64,000 bases of DNA from positions 496,001 through 560,000 of the forward strand of contig JALHOW010000002.1 in the NCBI GenBank assembly GCA_022842785.1, read 5' to 3'. Below the pieces are notes generated by a model. The model was not told the DNA's origin. It saw only the letters and a list, made by a program, of their open reading frames with translations, and did not search any database. Source of the stretch: Hyphomicrobiaceae bacterium (GTDB taxonomy: Bacteria > Pseudomonadota > Alphaproteobacteria > Rhizobiales > Hyphomicrobiaceae). Of the stretch, positions 53,381 through 62,293 are shown piece by piece (position 1 is the first letter of the stretch; each line of letters starts with the position of its first letter). The position numbers and the translations under genes are program-made.

Positions 53381-54307
53381 ATGACCTTCGCTTCCCACAC
53401 TGACGCCACGGCATCACCGACCGCACATTTGCTCGAAGAACTCGCGCTCTACGCGCATCGTCCCTTCGACGATGAAGCTGATCCACGTCCACTGCCCGAC
53501 CCTGAAAAGCTCCAAGGCGCTCTCGCCGACATCTTCGATGCGCTGGTCGCAAGCTTGTCGGACACCCGTCTCGAGCGGGACCTCGAAGTTCTGCTGTGGT
53601 CCGTCGTCAACGTCTTCCACCGCCGGATCGATCGGATCGAGCACGAGCTCGACCGCAACGAGACCGCGCAGCGGACGAGCCAGCGCGATCAGGACGGCTC
53701 CGAGGTCCGCTCCGTCGAGCTCGAGAAGCTCATCGCCGAAGGCCTGACCTTGATCGAGCGTCGCAACAGCTTCGAGTTCCTGCGCGATGGCGCGGCCGAG
53801 CTGTTCGGCATCCATACGGGATCAGTATGGCGTCCCCGCTCGGGATCGATGGTCAATCGAATGACACTGACCGCCGCGATGATCGACAGCCGAGAGTTCA
53901 TCAATGCACGCCGTCGTGCCGACGCCGAGACATTGCTCCCGAAGGGTACCAGAATTGCCTTCGCCGGCGGCGTCGACTGCAATGATCATTACGGCATCTG
54001 GGCAATCCTCGACAAGGTACAAGCCAAGCATCCGGACATGGTGCTGCTCCATGGTGGTGCACCGCGTGGTGCTGAAAAGATCGCCGCCTGCTGGGCGGAG
54101 GCGCGCAAGGTGACGCAGATCGTCTTCAAGCCCGATTGGGCGATCCATGCGAAGGCTGCGCCCTTCAAGCGCAATGACCAGCTTCTCGATGCTATGCCGA
54201 TTGGACTCGTCCTGTTCCCAGGCTCCGGCGTGACCGACAATCTCGCTGATAAGGCGAGGGGGCGCGGCATTCCGCTGTGCGACCGCCGCAAGCGCGACGG
54301 CGCATAG
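53381..54307 (+). CDS. DUF2493 (YspA/YpsA-related SLOG) domain protein
   Basis: 308 residues from ATG 53381 with GGAGAGG upstream; the longer open frame to 53063 is GC drift. The C-terminal 130 residues form the DUF2493 SLOG domain: GTRIAFAGGVDCNDHYGIWAILDKV, MVLLHGGAPRGAEKIAACWAE and a final PGSGVTDNLADKARGRGIPL. SLOG proteins bind nucleotides or nucleotide-derived ligands, possibly for nucleic-acid sensing. The N-terminal helical part (1-150) is acidic and specific to ICE versions. It is a conserved backbone gene just upstream of traG in such elements. Confidence 0.88.
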   Translation: MTFASHTDATASPTAHLLEELALYAHRPFDDEADPRPLPDPEKLQGALADIFDALVASLSDTRLERDLEVLLWSVVNVFHRRIDRIEHELDRNETAQRTSQRDQDGSEVRSVELEKLIAEGLTLIERRNSFEFLRDGAAELFGIHTGSVWRPRSGSMVNRMTLTAAMIDSREFINARRRADAETLLPKGTRIAFAGGVDCNDHYGIWAILDKVQAKHPDMVLLHGGAPRGAEKIAACWAEARKVTQIVFKPDWAIHAKAAPFKRNDQLLDAMPIGLVLFPGSGVTDNLADKARGRGIPLCDRRKRDGA

Positions 54308-54656
54308 GCGCCGCTTCTCTCTCGACATCATCGCTGACATTCATCAGAGCGATTACAGCTCCGCTGCACGCGCGCTGCCGCAACGCGCCCCCGGCAATCA
54401 TCTGCGCAGTTCAGCGTCCCTCATTTGATTGCGGCGGGCGCTCGCAAATGCGGCATCGCATTTATCAATCGCTCGGCGACAGGATTCTCGATGTGCGATC
54501 CCGCGATCAAACATCAACGCCGCGATTCCGCCCCAAACCAACGCCGATCGAACTCGATCGTGCGCAATCGTGCGCAATTTACTGGATTGAATAAACACAC
54601 GCTCTCTTGCGACGCTTTCGTTGCGACGATCACTCCGTCCGAAAGGTCCGCGTTTC
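54308..54656. other. Promoter region of the conjugation operon with a 10-bp tandem repeat
   Basis: No gene. ATCGTGCGCA is tandemly repeated at 54557-54576 and partly again upstream (ACTCGATCG). The repeats lie about 80 bp before traG and may be a regulator site for the traG-trb operon. GAAAGG at 54641-54646 is the likely traG ribosome site. Confidence 0.45.
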
Positions 54657-56648
54657 ATGCGTCCACTTCGAGCCGCGATCACGCAAGGTCTCATCGCGCT
54701 GGTGCTCGTGACTGTCTCGCTCACGATGGCGACGCAGTGGGCCGCTGCCATGCTCGCGTACCAACCGGCACTCGGCTCTGCGTGGTGCGAGATCTTCGGA
54801 CTCAAACTCTACGCGCCATGGAAGCTCTTCGTCTGGTGGCTGGCTTTCAACAGCCAGGCGCCCGACGTGTTTGCACGCGCTGGCGCCGTTGCTGCGTTCG
54901 GGGGATTTGCCGGCGGCGCCGTCGCTGTCGGGGGAGCCGCCCGGCGGGCCAGCCGTAAAGCAACAATAACAACCTACGGCTCGGCCCGCTGGGCGGACGA
55001 CGCGGATGTACGCGATGCAAAACTGCTGAGCGAGAAGGGCATCGTGCTCGGCCTTTGGAATGGCCAGTACCTGCGCCATGACGGCCCCGAGCATGTGATC
55101 GCCGTCGCACCTACCCGTTCCGGCAAAGGTGTCGGCCTCGTCGTGCCGACGCTGCTGACCTGGCCTCAATCGGCCGTCATCCATGACATCAAGGGTGAGA
55201 ACTGGTCCCTGACCGCCGGCTGGCGCTCCCGGTTCTCCCACTGCCTGCTGTTCGATCCCACCAACCCGTTGTCGGCGCGCTTCAATCCGCTGCTCGAGGT
55301 GCGGAAGGGCGAGATGGAAGTCCGTGATGTGCAGAACATCGCCGACATTCTGGTCGATCCGGAAGGCGCACGCGAGCAGCGCGATCACTGGGAAAAGACC
55401 GCCCACGCGCTGCTGGTCGGCACCATCCTGCACGTTCTCTACGCCGAGCAGGAGAAGACCCTTTCCCGCGTCGCCACCTTCCTCTCTGATCCCACGCGCT
55501 CCATCGGGCGTACGCTCTCGATCATGCTGACCACCAATCACTTGGGCACGGATACGACTCCAATCGTGCATCCCGTCGTCGCATCGGTGGCACGCGAGCT
55601 CATGAACAAGGCCGATAACGAGCGCTCCGGCGTGGTCTCCACCGCCATGAGTCTGCTCGGCCTCTATCGCGATCCGATCATCGCGCAGACGACTTCCGCC
55701 TCGGACTGGTCCATTGCCGATCTGATGCACGCCGAGCGGCCGGTCTCGCTCTACCTCGTCGTACCGCCATCAGACATCTCTCGCACGCGGCCGCTCGTGC
55801 GCCTGATCCTCAACCAAATCGGCCGCCGGCTGACAGAGACCTTGCCCGAAGGCACCGCAGATGAGCGCCGTCTCCTTCTAATGCTCGACGAGTTCCCAGC
55901 CCTCGGTCGCCTGGATTTCTTCGAAGCTGGGCTTGCCTTCCTTGCCGGCTACGGCGTCCGCGCTTTCCTCGTCGCGCAAAGTCTGCACCAGATCGACAAG
56001 GCGTACGGTCCCAACCACGCCATCCTCGACAACTGCCACGTACGTGTCGCCTTCGCGCCGAATGACGAGCGCACCGCGCGACGGCTCTCCGATGCACTCG
56101 GCACCGCGACCGAACTGCGCGCTCAGAAAAACCTATCCGGCAAGCGTCTCGCCGCGTGGCTGTCCCACCTCACTGTGTCGGAACAAGAGACGGCGCGACC
56201 GCTGCTGACGCCCGGTGAGATCCTGCAGCTGCCCGCAGACGAGGGACTGGTCCTCGTTTCCGGTGTGGCACCAATCCGTGCCCAGAAACTCCAATACTAT
56301 GCCGACCGCAACTTCCTCGCGCGGCGGCTGCCTGCGCCTACGCTCGCCTCAGTCGGCTATGCGGACAGGCCTCGAATCCGTGCCCACGACTGGTCAATTG
56401 AAGCGCGGCCCACGCATCCCAAGCTCGACAAGTCCTGGTCACAGACGGCGACGGGCGAGGAAGATCCACCGCGGGCCCTGCAAATTGCCCGCGCCAAAGC
56501 CAAGCCGAAGGCGCGTCAGGTGCATGATCTGCCTCTGTTCGCGGATCTCCCGATCGAGACGAAAGCTGCGCCGCAAACCGATGTCGGCCGCTCTCTCGGC
56601 GACGATGACGACACCATCGTCCAGTTTCCGGGAGGCGTGCGGATCTGA
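54657..56648 (+). CDS. traG: Type IV coupling protein TraG (VirD4-like)
   Basis: 663 residues from ATG 54657. Two N-terminal membrane helices (about 5-30 and 60-95) anchor the hexameric ATPase. The cytosolic domain shows YGSARWAD, Walker A VAPTRSGKGVGLVVPTLL, IHDIKGENW, the family ERSGVVSTAMSLLGLYRDP block, Walker B LLMLDEFPALG and VAQSLHQIDKAYG. It links the relaxase-DNA complex to the Trb channel. The stop overlaps the next start (TGATG). Length and motifs are normal. Confidence 0.93.
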   Translation: MRPLRAAITQGLIALVLVTVSLTMATQWAAAMLAYQPALGSAWCEIFGLKLYAPWKLFVWWLAFNSQAPDVFARAGAVAAFGGFAGGAVAVGGAARRASRKATITTYGSARWADDADVRDAKLLSEKGIVLGLWNGQYLRHDGPEHVIAVAPTRSGKGVGLVVPTLLTWPQSAVIHDIKGENWSLTAGWRSRFSHCLLFDPTNPLSARFNPLLEVRKGEMEVRDVQNIADILVDPEGAREQRDHWEKTAHALLVGTILHVLYAEQEKTLSRVATFLSDPTRSIGRTLSIMLTTNHLGTDTTPIVHPVVASVARELMNKADNERSGVVSTAMSLLGLYRDPIIAQTTSASDWSIADLMHAERPVSLYLVVPPSDISRTRPLVRLILNQIGRRLTETLPEGTADERRLLLMLDEFPALGRLDFFEAGLAFLAGYGVRAFLVAQSLHQIDKAYGPNHAILDNCHVRVAFAPNDERTARRLSDALGTATELRAQKNLSGKRLAAWLSHLTVSEQETARPLLTPGEILQLPADEGLVLVSGVAPIRAQKLQYYADRNFLARRLPAPTLASVGYADRPRIRAHDWSIEARPTHPKLDKSWSQTATGEEDPPRALQIARAKAKPKARQVHDLPLFADLPIETKAAPQTDVGRSLGDDDDTIVQFPGGVRI

Positions 56649-57193
56649 TGGCCAAGAAACGCTACGCGCTCTACATCTCCCGCGCCCTCGCCCACAAATT
56701 CGATCTCGTTGCGCAACAGCGGCACGGCTCAAAGTCGGCCATGCTCGAAGAAGCCTTGCGGCTGAGCCTCGAGCCGCAGAAGGTGCCCGGCGCCGAAGAG
56801 GTTTTGGTCCGGCGGCTCGACGAGCTGCACAAGGTCGTCGGCACCGTCAATCGCGACGTCGCCATCGTCACCGAGACCCTGGCGCTGTTCGTCCGCTACT
56901 TCCTAACCATCACGCCGCCATTGCCGCAAAGCGAGCAGGAGCCAGCGCGCCTTCTCGGACGGGAACGCTTCCAGGTATTCGTCGCGCAGGTCGGCCGCCG
57001 CCTCGCGACCGATCATCGCCTCGTGTCCGAGGTACTTGAGACCATCGCCAGCAACAATCCCGATCTCTTCGCCACCGCCGCGGACGACGCGCCATTGCGT
57101 GGGCGGACGGCCGGAAACGGGGGTGGGGCGCATCCCGATTTGGCTGCCAAGGCAGATCCCGCCGACACCCAGGAGGATATCGATCATGGCTGA
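56648..57193 (+). CDS. CopG/RHH-like protein between traG and trbB
   Basis: 181 residues. The N-terminus KKRYALYISRALAHKFDLVAQQRHGSKSAMLEEALRLSL (seen as two adjacent RHH halves) is ribbon-helix-helix like. The rest is helical, with VRRLDELHKVVGTVNRDVAIVTETLALFVRYFL, and a Gly/Asp-rich tail. A gene of this type sits between traG and trbB in most alphaproteobacterial trb operons and is taken to be a local regulator. Overlaps both neighbours: TGATG with traG and 8 bp with trbB. Confidence 0.8.
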   Translation: MAKKRYALYISRALAHKFDLVAQQRHGSKSAMLEEALRLSLEPQKVPGAEEVLVRRLDELHKVVGTVNRDVAIVTETLALFVRYFLTITPPLPQSEQEPARLLGRERFQVFVAQVGRRLATDHRLVSEVLETIASNNPDLFATAADDAPLRGRTAGNGGGAHPDLAAKADPADTQEDIDHG

Positions 57194-58190
57194 CCTGTTA
57201 TCGATGCACACGAGCCAGGAGGCGCAAGGGCGTCGGCTGCAGATGCTGCGCACAGCCTTCGGTCCGGCGATTGCCGCCGCCTTGAGCGATCCGACGGTGA
57301 TCGAGGTGATGGTCAATCCAGACGGCCGCCTCTGGATCGATCGCGCCAGCGTCGGCCGTGAGGACAGCGGCGAACGGATGGGCAGCGCCGAGGTCGAGCG
57401 CATTATTCGCCTCGTCGCCGCACATGTTCGCCGTGAGGTGCACGCCGGCGCCCCGATCGTCTCCGCGGAGCTGCCGGAGAGCGGCGAGCGCTTCGAGGGC
57501 ATCATGCCCCCAGTCGCGATGGCGCCGTGCTTTTCGGTGCGCAAGCCCGCCGACGTCATCTACCGCCTCGCGGATTATGTGGCGGCTCGCATCATGTCGC
57601 CCTTGCAGGCCGACGCCCTGGCCGTAGCCGTGCGCGAACGCCGCAACATCCTCGTCGTCGGCGGCACTTCCTCTGGCAAGACTACACTCGTCAACGCGCT
57701 GCTCGCCGAGGTTGCCGATTGCGATGAACGCGTCGTCATTCTCGAAGACACCCGCGAGCTCGAATGCGCCGCTACCGACTGCGTGGCGCTCCGCACCAAA
57801 CCTGGCGTCGCGTCTCTCGCGGACCTCGTGCGCTCGACGCTGCGGCTCAGACCCGATCGCATCATCGTCGGCGAGGTGCGCGGGCCGGAAGCCCTCGACA
57901 TGCTCAAGGCCTGGAACACCGGCCACCCCGGCGGCATCACCACCGTGCATGCCAACTCCGCCGAGGCCGGCCTCTATCGCCTCGAGCAGCTCGTTCAAGA
58001 GGCCGTCGTCACGGTCCCGCGCGATCTCATCCTCGAGGCCATCGACGTCATCGCCTTCCTCGCGGGCCGCGGCGGCACCCGCCGGCTCGATGCGCTCGTC
58101 GAGCTCATCGGCCTCGATGATGGCGGCGACTATCAGCTCAAGCCGCTCGGCACCCCCATCCTTCGACCTGTCGGACCAACCGGAGCATGA
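57186..58190 (+). CDS. trbB: Conjugal transfer ATPase TrbB (VirB11-like)
   Basis: 334 residues from ATG 57186. Secretion-ATPase family: N-terminal domain with VIEVMVNPDGRLWID, Walker A VVGGTSSGKTTLVNAL (159-167 core), Asp box VVILEDTRELEC, Walker B LRLRPDRIIVGEVRGPEALDML and His box GGITTVHANSAEAGLYRLEQL. It is the hexameric cytosolic ATPase that powers pilus and channel assembly with TrbE. Overlaps the CopG-like gene at its start and trbC (ATGA) at its end. Confidence 0.95.
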   Translation: MADLLSMHTSQEAQGRRLQMLRTAFGPAIAAALSDPTVIEVMVNPDGRLWIDRASVGREDSGERMGSAEVERIIRLVAAHVRREVHAGAPIVSAELPESGERFEGIMPPVAMAPCFSVRKPADVIYRLADYVAARIMSPLQADALAVAVRERRNILVVGGTSSGKTTLVNALLAEVADCDERVVILEDTRELECAATDCVALRTKPGVASLADLVRSTLRLRPDRIIVGEVRGPEALDMLKAWNTGHPGGITTVHANSAEAGLYRLEQLVQEAVVTVPRDLILEAIDVIAFLAGRGGTRRLDALVELIGLDDGGDYQLKPLGTPILRPVGPTGA

Positions 58191-58672
58191 CGATGCACGC
58201 ACGTAGCGGAACAGCTCGCTACCCAACAGGGCTGCCGCCCTGCAACCCGCTTGGCGGAACGCTCTGCACTTCTGTGCGCCTGCGCGTGCGGGCCAGACCA
58301 CCCGTCTTCTGCAAGTCAAAAAAAGAAGGGGGCTCGGGGTTTCCCCGAGCGGGTGCGGGCGGCAGCCCGCACGCGCAGCGAGTAATCGCTTTCCTCATCA
58401 CAATACTGATTTGCACGCCCGCCATGGCCGCCGGCTCCGGCATGCCGTGGGAGGCACCGCTGCAGCGGATCCTCGAGTCGATCGAGGGGCCGGTGGCCAA
58501 GGTTATAGCGGTCGTCATCATCATCGTGACCGGCTTGAGCCTTGCGTTCGGAGACATGGGCGGCGGTCTGCGCCGGCTGCTGCAGATCGTGTTCGGGCTC
58601 TCGATCGCATTCGCCGCCACGTCGTTCTTCCTAACATTCTTCTCCTTCGCTGGCGGCGCCCTCATCGACTGA
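58187..58672 (+). CDS. trbC: Pilin TrbC (VirB2-like) with inserted N-terminal extension
   Basis: 161 residues if translation starts at the ATGA overlapping trbB. The mature pilin is normal: AMAAGSGMPWEAPLQRILES and two hydrophobic helices (AKVIAVVIIIVTGLSLAFG, IVFGLSIAFAATSFFLTFFSF). The signal core VIAFLITILICTPAMA is complete but is preceded by about 65 residues, most of them encoded by the palindromic element at 58216-58381, which stays open in this frame. Relatives have a signal peptide of about 25-30 residues. Either the extension is tolerated or an internal non-ATG start is used. TraF should mature it. Confidence 0.85.
   Translation: MTMHARSGTARYPTGLPPCNPLGGTLCTSVRLRVRARPPVFCKSKKEGGSGFPRAGAGGSPHAQRVIAFLITILICTPAMAAGSGMPWEAPLQRILESIEGPVAKVIAVVIIIVTGLSLAFGDMGGGLRRLLQIVFGLSIAFAATSFFLTFFSFAGGALID
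58216..58381. repeat. 166-bp palindrome-ended element, copy A (inside trbC)
   Basis: Ends are inverted repeats: TCGCT-N8-GGGCTGCCGCCC (58216-58240) and GGGCGGCAGCCC-N8-AGCGA (58357-58381). The interior contains an A-rich run (caaaaaaagaa) and a perfect hairpin GCTCGGGG-TTT-CCCCGAGC. Copy B at 62305-62476 has the same plan. It lies in the signal-peptide region of trbC without closing the frame. No target-site duplication is evident. Confidence 0.8.
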
Positions 58673-58689
58673 CACGGAGACTAACACCC

Positions 58690-58962
58690 ATGCTCGGACA
58701 ACCAGGCTCACTTCCCGGCTTTGAAGTCGCCCTGCATCGGTCTCTGACCGAGCCGATCCTGCTAGCCGGCGCCCCGCGCAGTTTCGCCATTCTCAACGGC
58801 ACGCTGGCTGCCGCGATCGGGCTCGGCCTGCGGCTGTGGATCGCCGGCCTCATCATCTGGCTCGTAGGCCACGCCTTTGCCGTCTGGGTCACGCGCAAGG
58901 ATCCCGAATTTCTCACCGTTCTGTCCCGCCACGCCCGCCACAAAGGAGTGCTCTCATGCTGA
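58690..58962 (+). CDS. trbD: Conjugal transfer protein TrbD (VirB3-like)
   Basis: 90 residues from ATG 58690 with GGAG upstream. It reads LPGFEVALHRSLTEPILLAGAPRSFAILNGTLAAAIG, with one or two membrane helices (RSFAILNGTLAAAIGLGL, WIAGLIIWLVGHAFAVWV) and a DPEFLTVLSRH tail, all standard for TrbD. Inner-membrane partner of TrbE. Overlaps trbE by 7 bp. Confidence 0.93.
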   Translation: MLGQPGSLPGFEVALHRSLTEPILLAGAPRSFAILNGTLAAAIGLGLRLWIAGLIIWLVGHAFAVWVTRKDPEFLTVLSRHARHKGVLSC

Positions 58963-61900
58963 ACCTCGCCGAGTACCGCAAGACCACCACTGGGCTCGCC
59001 GACTATCTGCCGTGGGCCTGTCTTGTCGCCCCTGGCATCGTGCTCAACAAGGATGGGTCCTTCCAGCGCACGATCCGCTATCGCGGTCCCGATCTCGACA
59101 GCGCAACGGATGCGGAGCTCGTCGCAGTCTCGGCGCGGCTCAATAACGTGCTGCGTCGTTTCGGTGAAGGCTGGGCGCTATTCTTCGAGGCCGAGCGCGT
59201 TCCGGCGAACCAGTATCCCGGCCATCGCTTCGGCGATGCCGCCTCGTGGCTCGTCGACCAGGAACGATACGCGTCCTTCTCGGCCGACGGCGCACATCAT
59301 GAGAGCCGATATTATCTGACGCTTCTCTATCTGCCGCCACCGGAGCATCAGGGTCGCGCGGAGCGGCTGCTCTATGAGCGCCAGGAGGGCTACAGCGACG
59401 AGGCCGATGTCTGGGGCCAGCTGGCCTGGTTCGAGACCGAGACCACGCGAGCTCTGGAATTACTAGCGTCGATCCTGCCGGAAGCGGAAGCGCTGGATGA
59501 CGCCGAGACGCTCGCCTATCTACACGATACCATCTCCGACAAGCGCCACCCCGTGGCGGTGCCTACCGTTCCGACGCACCTCGATGCCATCCTGTGCGAT
59601 ACCCCCTTCCTTGGCGGCGTCGAGCCGAAGCTCGGACGACAGCATCTGCGCCTGCTGACTGTCACCGGCTTCCCGAACACGACAACACCGGGCCTGCTCG
59701 ATGCGCTCAATGATCTCGGATTTGCGTACCGCTGGACGACGCGCTGGATCGCCCTCGACAAGATCCAGGCCAATCGGCAGCTCACGAAACTCAGGCGGCA
59801 ATGGTTCAGCAAGCGGAAATCGGTCGCCGCCGTCCTGCGCGAGGTCATGTTCAATCGCGAATCGACCCTGGTCGACTCTGATGCCGACAACAAAGCCGCC
59901 GACGCGGACGAGGCGCTGCAGGAGCTCGGTGCCGATGATGTCGCCTTCGGCTATCTGACGACGACGCTCGTCGTAGGTGATGCCGATCCCAAGCGCGCTG
60001 ATGAAAAGCTGCTGGCATTGGAGCGCATCATCAATGGCCGCGGCTTCACGACCATCCGCGAGACGCTCAATGCCGTCGAAGCGTGGCTCGGCTCGTTGCC
60101 CGGCAACCCTTACGCCAATGTGCGCCAGCCGATCGTGCACACGCTGAACCTCGCGCACATGATGCCGGTATCGGCGGTGTGGGCCGGTCCCGAAAAGAAC
60201 CGCCATCTCGATGCGCCGCCGCTGATGATGACGGAGACGCGCGGGGCAACACCGTTCCGGCTCGATCTGCACAGCGGCGACGTCGGGCACGCCTTTGTCG
60301 TCGGCCCCACCGGCTCCGGCAAGTCCGTGCTGCTCTCCCTGCTGGCAATGCAGTTCCGGCGCTTCATCGGTGCGCAGGTGGCGATCTTCGATCGTGGCCG
60401 CTCAGCCCGCGCAGCGTCGTTCGCCTTGGGCGGGGAAAGCATCGAGCTCGGCCTCGAAGGAACGCTCTCCTTGCAGCCGCTCGCACGCATCGATGAGCCC
60501 GGCGAACTCGCTTTCGCGCTCGAATGGGTCAGCGGCCTCGTCACCAACGAGGGCGTCTCTATCACGCCCGAGATCAAGGATGCGCTGTGGACGGCCCTGA
60601 AGAGCCTTGCCTCGGCGCCGAAGGCCGAGCGCACGCTGACCGGTCTCGCCGTACTCGTGCAGTCGAGTGCCTTGAGCCAGGCGCTAGCGCCCTACACACT
60701 GGACGGTCCTTACGGCCACCTGCTCGATGGTGCGGCCGAGACTCTGGCGCTCACCGATGTTCTGCATGTCGAGATGGAACCGCTCATGCAGCACAAGCGG
60801 CTGATCCCGCCGGTTCTGACTTATCTCTTCCACCGGCTCGAGGCGCGCTTCGGCGGGCGGCCGACGCTGCTCGTGCTCGACGAGGCCTGGACCTTCCTCG
60901 ATGAGCCAATGTTTGCAGCCCGCATCCGTGAATGGCTCAAGACCTTGCGCAAGAAGAACGTCGCGGTGCTGTTCGCCACGCAGTCACTCGCCGACATCGA
61001 GCGATCCGCCATCGCACCGGCGCTCATCGAGAGTTGCCCGACGCGCATCTTCCTGCCCAATGATCGCGCGCTCGAGCCGCAAATGCGCGCCGTATACGAG
61101 CGCTTCGGTCTCAACGGCCGCCAGATCGAGATCCTCGGCCTCGCCACGCCCAAACGCGACTACTACGTGCAGTCCGCCCAAGGCAACCGGCTGTTCAAGC
61201 TCGGTCTCGGTCCTGTGGCACTGGCGTTCACGGCCGCCTCATCGCCCGATGACCAACAACTCATTGACCGCGCAATCGCCGAGTCGACCGACGCCGGCTT
61301 TGCCGACGCCTTCCTGCGCGCCAAGGGTCTCGACTGGGCCGCCGATCTGCTGGCGTCATTCCCCGGCGCACAACGCCCGCGGACCACACCGCCACCGTTG
61401 CCTCGCATCGTGCCGACGCCGGCTCCCTCGACATCCGACATGCCGGAAGCGGTACAGGCACCAGAAGCAGCCCCGACTGGAGCAACTCGCGACGGTCTTC
61501 TAGAACATCTGGCGCAGTTCCCCTTGTCGCCTAAGCCCAACCGCGCCGCACGGCGTCGGGCGGGACGCGGGGTGACCACCGCGCTCGCGCTGGTACTCCT
61601 GGCCAGCGCTGCCCCTCCGCCCAGTGCGCACGCGCTGACCGTCTTCGATCCCGCGAACTACCAGCAGAACCTCCTGTCGGCAGCCCGTGCGCTCGAGCAG
61701 ATCAACAAGCAGGTGCACACCTTGCAAAACCAGGCGCAGATGATCTTCCGCATGGACCAGAATTTGATGCAGCTCGGCGGCACCCTGTCGCCCGATCTCC
61801 AGCGCACCCTGACCGACATCCAATCCCAGCTGCGCGCCGGCCAGGGCATCGCACTGAAGCTTCAGGACACACAAAGCACCTACGAACGCCTCTTTCCAGC

Positions 61901-62276
61901 ACAGGTCTCAGCCGCGCTCTCGTCGGATGACGTATTGCGCAATGCCAAGAGCCGATGGGACGAGGAATACGCCGGCCTCAAACGCGCCGCTCTTCTGCAA
62001 GGCCAGATCGCCGACGGCATCGAAACCGACACACGCCTGCTCGGCGATGCCATGACGCGATCGCGCAATGCCGCAGGCGCCCTCGAAGCCACTCAGGCCG
62101 GCAACGAGCTTACCGGTCTCGCCGTCAAGCAATCCCTCACATTGCAAGGTCTGCTCGCCGCACAACATCGCACCGAAACCGTCAGCCAGGCCCGCGATCT
62201 TGCTGCCGAGGACGAAGCCCGCCAGCGCTTCAAATCCTTCGTCGGTACGGGATCGGGATACTCGGCAAGTCGATGA
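58956..62276 (+). CDS. trbE: Conjugal transfer ATPase TrbE (VirB4-like), reading through into TrbJ
   Basis: ATG 58956 begins MLNLAEYRKTTTGLADYLPWA. CagE/VirB4 domain with VVGPTGSGKSVLLSLLAMQF (Walker A near residue 450), LVLDEAWTFLDEPMFAARIREWLKTLRKKNVAVLFATQSLADIE (Walker B and following). The usual TrbE end is near RGG at about residue 872, yet no stop codon follows: the frame continues without a break through a full TrbJ (61572-62276). The 1106-residue product would fuse a cytosolic ATPase to a signal-peptide protein. More probably TrbJ is also started internally at GTG 61572. Essential energiser of the mating channel. Confidence 0.88.
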   Translation: MLNLAEYRKTTTGLADYLPWACLVAPGIVLNKDGSFQRTIRYRGPDLDSATDAELVAVSARLNNVLRRFGEGWALFFEAERVPANQYPGHRFGDAASWLVDQERYASFSADGAHHESRYYLTLLYLPPPEHQGRAERLLYERQEGYSDEADVWGQLAWFETETTRALELLASILPEAEALDDAETLAYLHDTISDKRHPVAVPTVPTHLDAILCDTPFLGGVEPKLGRQHLRLLTVTGFPNTTTPGLLDALNDLGFAYRWTTRWIALDKIQANRQLTKLRRQWFSKRKSVAAVLREVMFNRESTLVDSDADNKAADADEALQELGADDVAFGYLTTTLVVGDADPKRADEKLLALERIINGRGFTTIRETLNAVEAWLGSLPGNPYANVRQPIVHTLNLAHMMPVSAVWAGPEKNRHLDAPPLMMTETRGATPFRLDLHSGDVGHAFVVGPTGSGKSVLLSLLAMQFRRFIGAQVAIFDRGRSARAASFALGGESIELGLEGTLSLQPLARIDEPGELAFALEWVSGLVTNEGVSITPEIKDALWTALKSLASAPKAERTLTGLAVLVQSSALSQALAPYTLDGPYGHLLDGAAETLALTDVLHVEMEPLMQHKRLIPPVLTYLFHRLEARFGGRPTLLVLDEAWTFLDEPMFAARIREWLKTLRKKNVAVLFATQSLADIERSAIAPALIESCPTRIFLPNDRALEPQMRAVYERFGLNGRQIEILGLATPKRDYYVQSAQGNRLFKLGLGPVALAFTAASSPDDQQLIDRAIAESTDAGFADAFLRAKGLDWAADLLASFPGAQRPRTTPPPLPRIVPTPAPSTSDMPEAVQAPEAAPTGATRDGLLEHLAQFPLSPKPNRAARRRAGRGVTTALALVLLASAAPPPSAHALTVFDPANYQQNLLSAARALEQINKQVHTLQNQAQMIFRMDQNLMQLGGTLSPDLQRTLTDIQSQLRAGQGIALKLQDTQSTYERLFPAQVSAALSSDDVLRNAKSRWDEEYAGLKRAALLQGQIADGIETDTRLLGDAMTRSRNAAGALEATQAGNELTGLAVKQSLTLQGLLAAQHRTETVSQARDLAAEDEARQRFKSFVGTGSGYSASR
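61572..62276 (+). CDS. trbJ: Conjugal transfer protein TrbJ (in frame with trbE)
   Basis: 234 residues if started at GTG 61572. Signal peptide TTALALVLLASAAPPPSAHA, then the TrbJ pattern TVFDPANYQQNLLSAARALEQINKQVHTLQNQAQ, LQRTLTDIQSQLRAGQGIALKLQDTQ and a C-terminal TAGNELTGLAVKQSLTLQGLLAAQ-like stretch (ATQAGNELTGL). VirB5-like periplasmic, partly coiled-coil protein, at the pilus tip or in entry exclusion in IncP systems. Normally a separate gene; here its start codon is in the same frame as trbE with no intervening stop. Confidence 0.8.
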   Translation: MTTALALVLLASAAPPPSAHALTVFDPANYQQNLLSAARALEQINKQVHTLQNQAQMIFRMDQNLMQLGGTLSPDLQRTLTDIQSQLRAGQGIALKLQDTQSTYERLFPAQVSAALSSDDVLRNAKSRWDEEYAGLKRAALLQGQIADGIETDTRLLGDAMTRSRNAAGALEATQAGNELTGLAVKQSLTLQGLLAAQHRTETVSQARDLAAEDEARQRFKSFVGTGSGYSASR

Positions 62277-62293
62277 GGATGGGAGGAACGAAG

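Noticed and set aside
54557-54576. The 10-bp tandem repeat before traG as replication iterons or oriT
   Set aside because: Only two copies, no replication gene next to them, and the relaxase and its repeats lie 45 kb away.
57198-58319. A 373-codon minus-strand frame opposite trbB
   Set aside because: Antisense to all TrbB motifs; composition is a mirror of the Arg/Ala-rich plus-strand codons.
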